Shown piece after piece: positions 1 through 7,693 of a stretch of 64,000 bases of DNA. Source of the DNA: Pseudomonadota bacterium (GTDB lineage: Bacteria; Pseudomonadota; Gammaproteobacteria; Burkholderiales; Methylophilaceae). Both the position numbers and the translations under genes were made by a program. A model generated the notes under the pieces. The model ran no database searches and was not told the DNA's origin. It was given only the letters and a program-made list of their open reading frames with translations. The DNA lies in the NCBI GenBank assembly GCA_029556915.1, contig JAKQIT010000088.1, positions 1 to 64,000 of the forward strand. Direction: 5' to 3'. Numbering within the stretch: the first letter of the stretch is position 1; each line of letters begins with the position of its first letter.

Positions 1-462
1 AAATACGTTGCTGGTCAACCATGGGTTGGTGCGACATTGACCATGTTCCCAGGTCCAGACGGTGTAATGGGTGGTTTTGCTGCCTATGACCCAATGACTA
101 ACAAAAAAGTATGGTATAACAAAGAGAAATTCTCTGCTTGGGGTGGTGCTTTAACTACTGCTTCAAACTTAGTATTCTTTGGTACTTTAGATCGTTGGTT
201 CAAAGCAGTTGATGCTCAAACAGGTAAAGAACTATGGAAATTCCAAGTAGGTTCAGGTGTGATTGGTAATGCATTCACATACGGCCTAAAAGGTAAACAA
301 CACGTTGGCGTGCTATCAGGTATCGGTGGCTGGGCTGGTGTGGCGATGAACCTTGGTATGACTACACCAACAGACGCTTTAGGTGCTGCGGGTGGTTATG
401 CTGAACTCGTTAAATACAACGCGGCTCCTGGCGGCGGTGCATTAACAGTGTTCACACTATAA
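1..462 (+). CDS. xoxF: PQQ-dependent methanol dehydrogenase large subunit, XoxF-type, C-terminal part
   Basis: The frame is open from base 1, so the 5' end lies outside the window; about 153 C-terminal residues are visible. They show the quinoprotein beta-propeller pattern, with Trp-rich blades (WYNKEKFSAWGGALTTAS, then TLDRWFKAVDAQTGKELW), and a Gly-rich end typical of methanol dehydrogenase large subunits. The enzyme oxidises methanol to formaldehyde in the periplasm and passes electrons to cytochrome cL. The Xox rather than Mxa type is inferred from the following xoxJ and cL genes with no small-subunit mxaI between them. The residues that would prove lanthanide use are not in the window. 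A strong terminator follows. Confidence 0.88.
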   Translation, partial: KYVAGQPWVGATLTMFPGPDGVMGGFAAYDPMTNKKVWYNKEKFSAWGGALTTASNLVFFGTLDRWFKAVDAQTGKELWKFQVGSGVIGNAFTYGLKGKQHVGVLSGIGGWAGVAMNLGMTTPTDALGAAGGYAELVKYNAAPGGGALTVFTL

Positions 463-504
463 TTCAATCGCAAGATTAAGTTTTAGCGTTACACATTAGT
501 TCAT

Positions 505-534
505 AAACACCTCGTTTCGACGGGGTGTTTTTTT
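505..534 (+). terminator. Rho-independent terminator after xoxF
   Basis: A 10-bp stem (505-514 with 521-530, including one G-T wobble) with a 6-nt loop is followed by a run of T to 534. It lies 42 bases after the xoxF stop, so xoxJ probably has its own promoter or depends on read-through. Confidence 0.85.
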
Positions 535-744
535 ATTTAAGGGTCATGTAGGTAAGTTTATTTTGCCAGCTAAGATGATGATGGTCTTTAAATAAAAAAT
601 CTTAATAATCTACAATTTAGATACAATAGTAGTTAATTTTTTGCTATTAATTAGTAAATTCTGATAAAGAACTTTTAATTAAAACAGCACTCTATTAAAC
701 AAGCGGAAAATTAAAACCGTATATTTAACGATAAGGAACTTACA

Positions 745-1662
745 ATGTTGAAGCATGTTAATAAGCAATTGGCAATAGTCGCGTTGCTAGCGATTACAAA
801 TAATTTCAGTTATGCCGCCGAGCCTGTATTGCCATCACTTAATCCAGATGAGGGTCGCATAGGCGAAGTTAGACGTGTGGCAGATGACTCAGAGTTTAAA
901 GTTTGTGCAGACCCAGATAACATGCCATTCTCAAACTTAAAGCAAGAAGGGTTTGAAGATAAAATTGCTGAGATATTAGCAAAAGATTTAGGTAAAAAGC
1001 TCACATATGCTTATGCATACAATCGACAAGGCTTTTTGAGAAACACACTCAATGCTAATCGATGTGATGTTGTTATGAGCACAACCTCTGATATTGATAC
1101 CATGCGAACATCAAAACCTTATTATCGCGCTGGGCACGTATATGTATGGCGTAAAGACAGTAACTTCAATATCACCAATTGGGATTCCCCAGATTTAAAA
1201 AAAGGTTTTATTGGTGTGGTTGATCACAGCCCAGCCACCATTCCAATGGATGCACATGGCTTAATTGCAAATGCACGTCCATATCGTATTCAACGTGATC
1301 TAAATCTGCCTCCTAGTTTCATGATTGATGATTTAGCTAAAGGTGAAATAGATATAGCAATTGCTTGGGGTCCAATCGGCGGCTACTATGCAAAACAATC
1401 TAAAATACCGATGGTGGTAGCACCTATTCCAGAGTACGAAAATGAAAATGTAAAAGGTAAGGAATACTGGAATATTTCAGTAGGTGTGCGCAAAAAAGAT
1501 AAAGAGCGCATGGCGATGATAAATGCAGCACTTGAAAGAAATCACGACAAAATAATGAAAGTATTAGATGACTATGGTATTCCACATGTTCCAGTAGTTG
1601 AAGGCGATAGCATTATGAAAGCCTATCAAAAGACAGGTGCAAGCACTATTGACAAAAAATAG
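745..1662 (+). CDS. xoxJ: XoxJ, periplasmic solute-binding-like protein of methanol dehydrogenase
   Basis: 305 residues. An N-terminal Sec signal (about residues 1-25, ending SYAA) is followed by a type II solute-binding fold with the family signature VCADPDNMPFSN near residue 52 and CDVVMSTTSD near residue 107. This is the quinoprotein dehydrogenase-associated binding protein family (MxaJ/XoxJ). Its members sit beside methanol dehydrogenase genes and are thought to help enzyme activation or maturation in the periplasm rather than to serve ABC uptake. No ABC transporter genes are nearby, which fits. The start is supported by AAGGA about 7 bases upstream. It is followed by two cytochrome cL genes. 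Confidence 0.88.
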   Translation: MLKHVNKQLAIVALLAITNNFSYAAEPVLPSLNPDEGRIGEVRRVADDSEFKVCADPDNMPFSNLKQEGFEDKIAEILAKDLGKKLTYAYAYNRQGFLRNTLNANRCDVVMSTTSDIDTMRTSKPYYRAGHVYVWRKDSNFNITNWDSPDLKKGFIGVVDHSPATIPMDAHGLIANARPYRIQRDLNLPPSFMIDDLAKGEIDIAIAWGPIGGYYAKQSKIPMVVAPIPEYENENVKGKEYWNISVGVRKKDKERMAMINAALERNHDKIMKVLDDYGIPHVPVVEGDSIMKAYQKTGASTIDKK

Positions 1663-1739
1663 TCAGTAAAATTGGTGAATTACATTTTATAAGTAACTAA
1701 AATGTAATCGATTTATCAATTAAGTGTAAAATAACAAAA

Positions 1740-1778
1740 TTATTTCAGGATGTACTGTCAACTGAAATAAATTATAAT
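1740..1778 (+). promoter_or_regulatory. Inverted repeat with adjacent TATAAT box upstream of xoxG
   Basis: A perfect 9-bp inverted repeat (1740-1748 and 1762-1770, 13-nt spacer) is followed at once by TATAAT at 1773-1778, about 85 bases before the cytochrome start. There is no T run after the hairpin, so it is not a normal terminator. It occupies the place of a -35 region, which suggests an operator over the promoter of the cytochrome gene. This is inference from layout only; the -35 match is weak. Confidence 0.35.
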
Positions 1779-1863
1779 ACGTTGAATGACTACACGGTCA
1801 GTAATGCTCTAGCATGAAAAAAATCGTAGCTCATTTTTAATAGTTTAAAGATTAGGAGAAGGC

Positions 1864-2349
1864 ATGTTAGGCAACAAAGCGTTAAAATCAGCGGTATTGG
1901 TTGGTTTGCTATCTTTGACAGGTTTTGCAAATGCAGACATTACATTAACAACAACCCAAGATGGCTCACCATTAAAGATCGATCCAGCATTGTTTGATAC
2001 GCCAGCAGCTAAAGAGTTTTTGGCAACAGGTAAAAACCCGTATATTGGCAAAGAAGATGCCATTCTAATGGGTAAGAAAAAGTTTAACTTGTACTCATGT
2101 GTAGCTTGCCATGGTGGCAAAGGTGAAGGTGCGGTAGCGCCTGGCTTGCAAGGGCCAAACTTTAAATATGCTAAAAATGCGACAAACAAGGGAATGTTTG
2201 AAACGATTTGGAATGGCACTAACGGCGGCATGGGTGCAAAAGGCTTTGGATTAATGCAAGCGGATCCACCAGATGGCTTAAAACCAGATGAAGTGCTAAA
2301 AGTAGAAGCATGGATTCGTAGTAACTCAAAAATCACTGGCAACGAATAA
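1864..2349 (+). CDS. xoxG: Cytochrome cL family electron acceptor of methanol dehydrogenase (XoxG-like), Sec-exported
   Basis: 161 residues with a Sec signal (about 1-23, cleavage after FANA). One haem site, CVACH, lies near residue 79, with a distal Met candidate in the GGMGAKGFGLM segment. The pattern NAT-KGMFETIW and the C-terminal DEVLKVEAWIRS match cytochrome cL (MxaG/XoxG), which takes electrons from PQQ methanol dehydrogenase. The start has a strong AGGAGAAGG site just upstream. It is followed by a terminator and then a close paralogue, so the pair is a tandem duplication. The assignment as xoxG rests on family features and position. Confidence 0.82.
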   Translation: MLGNKALKSAVLVGLLSLTGFANADITLTTTQDGSPLKIDPALFDTPAAKEFLATGKNPYIGKEDAILMGKKKFNLYSCVACHGGKGEGAVAPGLQGPNFKYAKNATNKGMFETIWNGTNGGMGAKGFGLMQADPPDGLKPDEVLKVEAWIRSNSKITGNE

Positions 2350-2372
2350 TAGTTAGGTGCTTGTTGTATAGA

Positions 2373-2402
2373 AAAAGCGGTCATGAAAATGACCGCTTTT
2401 TT
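2373..2402 (+). terminator. Rho-independent terminator between the two cytochrome genes
   Basis: A perfect 12-bp stem (2373-2384 with 2389-2400) with a GAAA tetraloop ends in TTTTTT. It separates the two cytochrome paralogues into different transcripts, or attenuates the second. Confidence 0.88.
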
Positions 2403-2456
2403 ACATTTTGTTGTAAAATGTTACAGCTTTTGCTTAATACAATTTTTAGGGAAAAT

Positions 2457-2999
2457 ATGATGAAGAAATATTTACTTGTCGGTTTGGCGCTTGCATTGGT
2501 TGCATGTGGTGAAAAAACTGAAACGGCAGCAACGGGTAACGCATCCACTGCTACAGCAGAGGCAACTTCTGCCGCCGGCGGCAAGGTGATTGATTTGGTC
2601 ACAACCCAAGATGGATCACCATTGAAAATTGATGTTGCTATGTTTGATACGCCAGCAGCTAAAGAGTTTTTAGCCACAGGTAAAAACCCTTACATTGGTC
2701 AAGAAGCTGCGATTGCAGAAGGTAAAAAGAAATTTAACTTGTACTCATGTGTAGCTTGCCACGGTGGTAAAGGTGAGGGTGCAGTTGCCCCAGGTTTACA
2801 AGGTCCTAACTTTAAATATGCTAAAAATGCGACAAACAAAGGGATGTTTGAAACGATTTGGCATGGCACTAACGGTGGCATGGGTGCAAAAGGCTTTGGT
2901 TTAATGCAAGCTAATCCACCAGATGGTTTAAAACCAGATGAAGTGCTTAAAGTACAAGCATGGATTCGTAGTAATTCTACAGTTACTGGCAACGAGTAG
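2457..2999 (+). CDS. Cytochrome cL-like lipoprotein, paralogue of the upstream XoxG
   Basis: 180 residues from the ATG at 2457 (AGGG just upstream; an ATG directly after it at 2460 is an alternative). The frame extends further 5' but that part is not plausible coding. The N-terminus is a lipoprotein signal with lipobox LVAC near residue 19, then an Ala/Thr-rich linker of about 30 residues. From the QDGSPLKID motif onward the protein is almost identical to the preceding cytochrome, with the same CVACH haem site and cL-type C-terminus. It is probably a membrane-anchored electron acceptor or relay next to the soluble one. Changes between the copies are few and mostly conservative, so the duplication is fairly recent or kept uniform by gene conversion. 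Confidence 0.85.
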   Translation: MMKKYLLVGLALALVACGEKTETAATGNASTATAEATSAAGGKVIDLVTTQDGSPLKIDVAMFDTPAAKEFLATGKNPYIGQEAAIAEGKKKFNLYSCVACHGGKGEGAVAPGLQGPNFKYAKNATNKGMFETIWHGTNGGMGAKGFGLMQANPPDGLKPDEVLKVQAWIRSNSTVTGNE

Positions 3000-3012
3000 T
3001 TATTAAAGAATT

Positions 3013-3051
3013 AAAAAGCACTTACCGTTAAACGAGGTAAGTGCTTTTTTT
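3013..3051 (+). terminator. Rho-independent terminator after the second cytochrome
   Basis: A 13-to-14-bp stem (3013-3026 with 3036-3049) and 9-nt loop with a T-rich 3' end. It lies directly after the cytochrome stop codon. Confidence 0.88.
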
Positions 3052-3090
3052 ATTGACATTCGGTAAACCAATATCAACTATAAATTGAAT

Positions 3091-4434
3091 ATGCAATCTA
3101 CAGAAAATAATTTGCATCACGTCGTGATTGTTGGCGGCGGTGCTGGTGGGTTAGAGCTTGCGACGAAGCTGGGTGATTCTCTTGGCCGTAAGGGTAAAGC
3201 TTTAGTTACGCTGATTGACCAGTCTAAAACGCACGTTTGGAAGCCCCTGCTGCATGAAATTGCTGCAGGCAGTATGAACCCAGAAAAGCATGAGCTGGTA
3301 TATTTGGCACAAGCGCATTGGCATCATTTTAAGTTTCGCTTGGGTAGTATGGATAACTTAAACCGTGCGACACGTGAAATATCCATTGCACCAAATTATG
3401 ATGAAGATGGCGTTGAAGTGATTCCGCGTCGTACCATTAAATACGATACCTTGGTGATTGCCGTAGGTAGCACAACCAATGATTTTGGCATCAAAGGGGC
3501 AAGTGAGTATTCTATTGCGCTGGACACGCAAGACCAGGCGGAAAAGTTTCATCGCCGATTACATAATTCGTTGCTTCGTGCGCAGACACAAGCCGCACCT
3601 ATTCAACAAGGCCAATTAGATGTCGTGATTGTGGGTGCCGGTGCAACTGGCGTTGAGTTATCGGCAGAGTTACACAACACCACTCGTGAGTTAGCTGAAT
3701 ATGGCTTAGATAAAATTGATGCAGAACACGATGTTAAAATTTCACTTATAGAAGCGGGTGAGCGCGTATTGCCAGCCTTACCAGATAAGCTGTCGGCTTC
3801 AGTAGAGTTGGAACTTAAAAAGTTAAATGTCAACCTCTTTACGAGTGAGCGTGTGACAGAGGTTACAGATAAAGGTATTTTTACGCACAGCGGAAAATTT
3901 ATCCCATCAAGTTTAGTTGTGTGGGCTGCGGGTATTAAAGCGCCCAACTTTTTGCATGAAATTGATGGGTTAGAAACAAACCGCATCAATCAATTAGTGG
4001 TTAAGCGTACGCTACAAACCACCTTAGATGACAATATTTTTGCATTTGGTGATTGCGCTGCTTGCCCTATGCAAAGCAATGCGCCAGATAAAGCTGGGCA
4101 TAATGTACCTCCGCGTGCGCAGGCTGCCCACCAGCAAGCATCTCTGTTATACAAAACCATGAAAATGCGGGTAGCGGGGAAAACGCATTATCCAGAATAT
4201 ATCTACCGTGACTATGGTTCGTTAGTGAATTTGGGTCGTTATTCAACCGTGGGAAACCTAATGGGATCCATTTCTGGCGGTAGCCTGTTTATTGAAGGGC
4301 TAGTAGCGCGCATTATGTACCGCTCGCTATATAAAATGCATTTAATTGCCTTGCATGGCTTTTGGTGCACAGCGTTGCAAACATTGGCACGGACAATTTC
4401 ACGGCGTACTGAGGCTCGGGTAAAACTACATTAA
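3091..4434 (+). CDS. ndh: Type II NADH dehydrogenase (non-proton-pumping)
   Basis: 447 residues. The N-terminal FAD-binding Rossmann motif VVIVGGGAGGLELATKLG is followed by a second NAD(H)-binding motif VVIVGAGATGVELSAEL near residue 183, then AAGIKAPNFL and the FAD-contacting segment FAFGDCAACP near residue 324. The C-terminus is amphipathic and contacts the membrane. It oxidises NADH and reduces quinone without pumping protons, and so could take up NADH made by the formate dehydrogenase encoded downstream. The ATG at 3091 is preferred over an in-frame TTG at 3085; neither has a clear Shine-Dalgarno site. A dispersed hairpin repeat follows, between this gene and the convergent lplT. Confidence 0.9.
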   Translation: MQSTENNLHHVVIVGGGAGGLELATKLGDSLGRKGKALVTLIDQSKTHVWKPLLHEIAAGSMNPEKHELVYLAQAHWHHFKFRLGSMDNLNRATREISIAPNYDEDGVEVIPRRTIKYDTLVIAVGSTTNDFGIKGASEYSIALDTQDQAEKFHRRLHNSLLRAQTQAAPIQQGQLDVVIVGAGATGVELSAELHNTTRELAEYGLDKIDAEHDVKISLIEAGERVLPALPDKLSASVELELKKLNVNLFTSERVTEVTDKGIFTHSGKFIPSSLVVWAAGIKAPNFLHEIDGLETNRINQLVVKRTLQTTLDDNIFAFGDCAACPMQSNAPDKAGHNVPPRAQAAHQQASLLYKTMKMRVAGKTHYPEYIYRDYGSLVNLGRYSTVGNLMGSISGGSLFIEGLVARIMYRSLYKMHLIALHGFWCTALQTLARTISRRTEARVKLH

Positions 4435-4450
4435 AAAAACCTAAAATTAG

Positions 4451-4530
4451 CACATCTTCTTTTTGATGCTCTGGAAGCCGCATGGATACTGGCTTGCAGG
4501 GCATTAATTTTTTCACGGGCGCATTTAAGC
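4451..4530 (+). repeat. Dispersed hairpin repeat, copy 1
   Basis: The core is a stem of about 12-15 bp (TGCTCTGGAAGCC pairing with GGCTTGCAGGGCA) around a GCATGGATACT loop, followed by a T run and a tail CACGGGCGCATTT like the CTCGGGCG tail of other copies. It lies between the convergent 3' ends of ndh and lplT. Eight copies occur in the window in both orientations. Confidence 0.8.
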
Positions 4531-4539
4531 GTGTTAGAA

Positions 4540-5721
4540 CTAAGCTTCTAAGCCTTTTAACCGCACATGTTTTCGGTAAAGATGCGTGATTGTCCCCATG
4601 CTAACAATAATAAAAGCACCAAAAATAATCACGATGCTGTTAATGCTCATTTGATAATGTACCATCAGCGCATATGCACCAAGCATCACAGCAATGCCGA
4701 TATTTTCATTAAAGTTTTGTACCGCAATCGAGTGCCCAGCGCCGAGTAGTGTATGCCCGCGATGTTGCAAAAGCGAATTGAGCGGCACCAAAAAATAACC
4801 TGCCAACACACCAATAATAAACAGCAAAATAGCGGCAATAGCAGGGTTCAAGACAAAAATCATGCAGATGACTAATATGCCCATATAAATGCCTGAAGGC
4901 AGAACTTTGGCGGTATCTTCTAACTTAACGTATAGCGAGGCGAGTACAGAGCCAAACGCGATGCCCACTGCAAGAATGCCGATGAGGATGGCTGAAGCTT
5001 CTTTGTCAAAACCCAGTCGAATTTGCGCCCAACTTAACACCACAAATTGTAATGTTGCACCCGCACCCCAAAAAAGCGTAGTCACGGCCAAAGATACTTG
5101 ACCTTGAGTATCGCGCCATAACGTGGTGAATGCATGCCAAAAATCATGCAATAAAAAGTTTAAACTACGTTTGGGAATCGCGTGGTCAATAGGCATTTTG
5201 GGAATACGGAAATTAAAAAATGCGGCTAATAAATATGTTCCAGTAATAATCGCAACACCCAGCATGGGATTATTTTTTGAAATCATGGTGCCTAAAATAG
5301 GCCCTATAACAATCGCGGCTACCGTGGTGCCTTCCATCCAAGCATTGGCTTTAATAAGCAAATGAGAGGGCAACATTTCAGTCAAAATGCCGTATTTAGC
5401 TGGCGAATAAGCGGCCGCACCAAATCCTACAATGGCATAAACATAGAGTGGAGGTAAACCAAGAAGCGCTAATGCACAACCAAAAAACTTGATGCCATTA
5501 CTTAAAAACATGACGCGGCCTTTGGGTTGCGCGTCTGCAAATGGGCCAACAAAAGGGGCAAGCACGATGTAAGAAATGACAAAAACCCACTTGAGCATTG
5601 GCGTGTGCCACAAAGGAGCATCCATCGTTGATAGCATGGTGATTAAGGCAAAAAGCAGGGCATTATCAGCAATGGCCGATAAAAATTGCGCAATCAGTAA
5701 AGTATAAAAGCCCTTGGTCAT
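4540..5721 (-). CDS. lplT: LplT-like lysophospholipid transporter, MFS
   Basis: 393 residues with about 12 predicted membrane helices of the major facilitator superfamily. The N-terminus FYTLLIAQFLSAIADNALLF and the segment YSPAKYGILTEMLP near residue 106 are typical of LplT, which flips lysophospholipids across the inner membrane for re-acylation. The usual partner aas (acyltransferase) is not adjacent. It starts 3 bases after the phoH stop and is last in a bcp-phoH-lplT minus-strand operon, with repeat copy 1 at its 3' end. Family assignment is good; substrate is inferred. Confidence 0.8.
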   Translation of the reverse strand: MTKGFYTLLIAQFLSAIADNALLFALITMLSTMDAPLWHTPMLKWVFVISYIVLAPFVGPFADAQPKGRVMFLSNGIKFFGCALALLGLPPLYVYAIVGFGAAAYSPAKYGILTEMLPSHLLIKANAWMEGTTVAAIVIGPILGTMISKNNPMLGVAIITGTYLLAAFFNFRIPKMPIDHAIPKRSLNFLLHDFWHAFTTLWRDTQGQVSLAVTTLFWGAGATLQFVVLSWAQIRLGFDKEASAILIGILAVGIAFGSVLASLYVKLEDTAKVLPSGIYMGILVICMIFVLNPAIAAILLFIIGVLAGYFLVPLNSLLQHRGHTLLGAGHSIAVQNFNENIGIAVMLGAYALMVHYQMSINSIVIIFGAFIIVSMGTITHLYRKHVRLKGLEA

Positions 5722-5724
5722 GGT

Positions 5725-7122
5725 TTATAAGGCTTCGGCAGCAAAATCTGCCAAGCGTGAGCGCTCACCACGTACCAATGTGATATGTCCGTTATGCGGC
5801 CAACCTTTAAATCGATCTACCACATAGGTAAGACCTGAACTACCTTCGGTTAAATAGGGCGTATCAATTTGTGCAATATTGCCTAAACACACGACTTTTG
5901 TGCCTGGTCCAGCGCGTGTAATAAGGGTTTTCATTTGTTTAGGCGTTAAATTTTGTGCTTCATCAATAATCAAAAATTTATTTAAAAAAGTACGCCCACG
6001 CATAAAGTTGAGTGATTTTATTTTAATACGGCTGCGAATCAAATCTTGTGTGGCTGCGCGCCCCCACTCGCCGGCTTCAGAATCGCCTTTATTTAACACA
6101 TCCAAGTTATCATCTAATGCGCCCATCCAAGGACCCATTTTTTCTTCTTCAGTGCCAGGTAAAAAGCCGATGTCCTCGCCTACCGAAACCGTAACGCGCG
6201 TCATGATGATTTCAGAATAGCGTTTAGAATCTAATACTTGAGTGAGTGCTGCTGCCAGTGTCAGCAAGGTTTTTCCTGTGCCCGCTTGACCAAGCAAACT
6301 GACGAAGTCAATTTCAGGATCTAATAGCAGGTTGAGTGCAAAATTTTGCTCACGATTACGTGCATTGATGCCCCAGACATTATGTTTTGGCAGTAAATGG
6401 TCTTTCACAACCTCAAGCACGGCGGTGTTACCTTCTACGCTACGCACAGTGGCGTGAAAAGGTTTTTCAAACTCATAATATACAAACTGATTAACGATTA
6501 AACTTTTGCAAAGTGGCCCGGAAATGCGGTAAAACATGCGCCCAGCTTCTTGCCATGACTCCATAGCCTTGCTGTGTTTTTCCCAAAAATCAGCGGGCAA
6601 CTCTAACAATCCGCTATAGAGTAAATCAGTGTCCTCAAGTACTTTATCGTTAAAGTAATCTTCAGTAGGCATACCCAACGCACGCGCCTTAATACGCACG
6701 TTAATGTCTTTGCTGACTAAAATCACTTGGCGCTCAGGATATTTATTTTTAACATCAAGCGCAGCTAGTAAGATTTGATTATCTGCTTTAAAGCCGGCTA
6801 AATTAGGCAGTTCAAAAGAAACAGGCTTTGTTTGCAAAAACAAACGACCAGTGACATGCTTATTGCCACCAACACTTAGTGGGCAACCTAATTCTAAATT
6901 GACTAAATTCTGTCCAACCACCTCTTCTAAATTACGGCTGGCTTGGCGTGCGTTGCGTGCTACTTCAGAAGTGCCTTTTTTATTGTTATCAAGCTCTTCA
7001 AGGGTTACCATGGGCAAGAAAATGTCATGTTCCTCAAAGCGATAAAGCGATGATGGATCGTGAATCAGCACATTAGTGTCTAATACAAAAAGTTTATTGC
7101 CTATTGCTTGATTTTTAGCCAT
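5725..7122 (-). CDS. PhoH-family ATPase with N-terminal PIN domain
   Basis: 465 residues. The N-terminal PIN nuclease domain (about 1-140) shows the acidic signature VLDTNVLIHDP and EELDNNKKG. The C-terminal PhoH domain has Walker A LGQAGTGKTLLTLAAAL near residue 275 and Walker B FLIIDEAQNLTPKQMKTL near residue 382. PIN-PhoH fusions (PhoH2 type) are RNA helicase/ribonuclease proteins. The gene lies between bcp (11-base gap) and lplT (3-base gap), so all three are probably co-transcribed. The exact substrate is not known. Confidence 0.88.
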   Translation of the reverse strand: MAKNQAIGNKLFVLDTNVLIHDPSSLYRFEEHDIFLPMVTLEELDNNKKGTSEVARNARQASRNLEEVVGQNLVNLELGCPLSVGGNKHVTGRLFLQTKPVSFELPNLAGFKADNQILLAALDVKNKYPERQVILVSKDINVRIKARALGMPTEDYFNDKVLEDTDLLYSGLLELPADFWEKHSKAMESWQEAGRMFYRISGPLCKSLIVNQFVYYEFEKPFHATVRSVEGNTAVLEVVKDHLLPKHNVWGINARNREQNFALNLLLDPEIDFVSLLGQAGTGKTLLTLAAALTQVLDSKRYSEIIMTRVTVSVGEDIGFLPGTEEEKMGPWMGALDDNLDVLNKGDSEAGEWGRAATQDLIRSRIKIKSLNFMRGRTFLNKFLIIDEAQNLTPKQMKTLITRAGPGTKVVCLGNIAQIDTPYLTEGSSGLTYVVDRFKGWPHNGHITLVRGERSRLADFAAEAL

Positions 7123-7133
7123 ATATAAATTTT

Positions 7134-7592
7134 TTAACTTAGAGATTTAATGAAACCGAGCACTTCTGCTACGTGGTTTTCTACTTTTACGCCGCGCCAT
7201 TCTTTGATTAGCATTCCTTCTTTATTGATAATAAAAGTGCTGCGTTCAATACCGCGCACTTGTTTACCGTACATATTTTTCATTTTGATGACATTGAACA
7301 AATTGCAGGCAAGTTCTTCTGTATCTGCAAGTAATTCAAACGGGAAGCTGAATTTTGCTTTGAAACTTTCATGAGACTTTAAGCTATCGCGCGAAATACC
7401 AAAAATCTCGGTATTCAGCGCTTGAAAATCACCATAAGCATCTCTAAATTGAACACCTTGTGTGGTGCACCCTGGTGTTGAGTCTTTTGGGTAAAAGTAG
7501 AGAATAATATTTTTACCCAAATATTGACTCAGTTGAAAAGTGATGCCGCTGGTGGCAGGAAGTTTAAAGTCAGAAACTAATTGGTTAAGCAT
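7134..7592 (-). CDS. bcp: Peroxiredoxin, BCP/PrxQ type
   Basis: 152 residues, normal for the family. The thioredoxin-fold peroxidatic motif YPKDSTPGCTTQG is near residue 34-46, with the catalytic Cys in PGCT. The second Cys found five residues later in E. coli Bcp is missing (QGVQ there), but a Cys in TEELACNLF near residue 94 sits where the resolving Cys of other PrxQ proteins lies. RSTFIINKEG is the usual C-terminal signature. It reduces peroxides using thioredoxin. First gene of the bcp-phoH-lplT group. Confidence 0.88.
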   Translation of the reverse strand: MLNQLVSDFKLPATSGITFQLSQYLGKNIILYFYPKDSTPGCTTQGVQFRDAYGDFQALNTEIFGISRDSLKSHESFKAKFSFPFELLADTEELACNLFNVIKMKNMYGKQVRGIERSTFIINKEGMLIKEWRGVKVENHVAEVLGFIKSLS

Positions 7593-7693
7593 GGCTGTTT
7601 TTAGTATTGAGTATGTTTACACATTGTTGATAAAAAGTATGATTAAGGCAATAGCTAAAGCTAATTTATTATGTTCATTTAGTCTTATATTGA

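Noticed and set aside
1845-2992. Two long minus-strand ORFs over the cytochrome genes
   Set aside because: They mirror each other because the cytochromes are duplicated; they are shadows of strongly supported genes.
4313-4516. 67-codon minus-strand ORF
   Set aside because: It covers the end of ndh antisense and repeat copy 1; the peptide is only a translation of the hairpin repeat.
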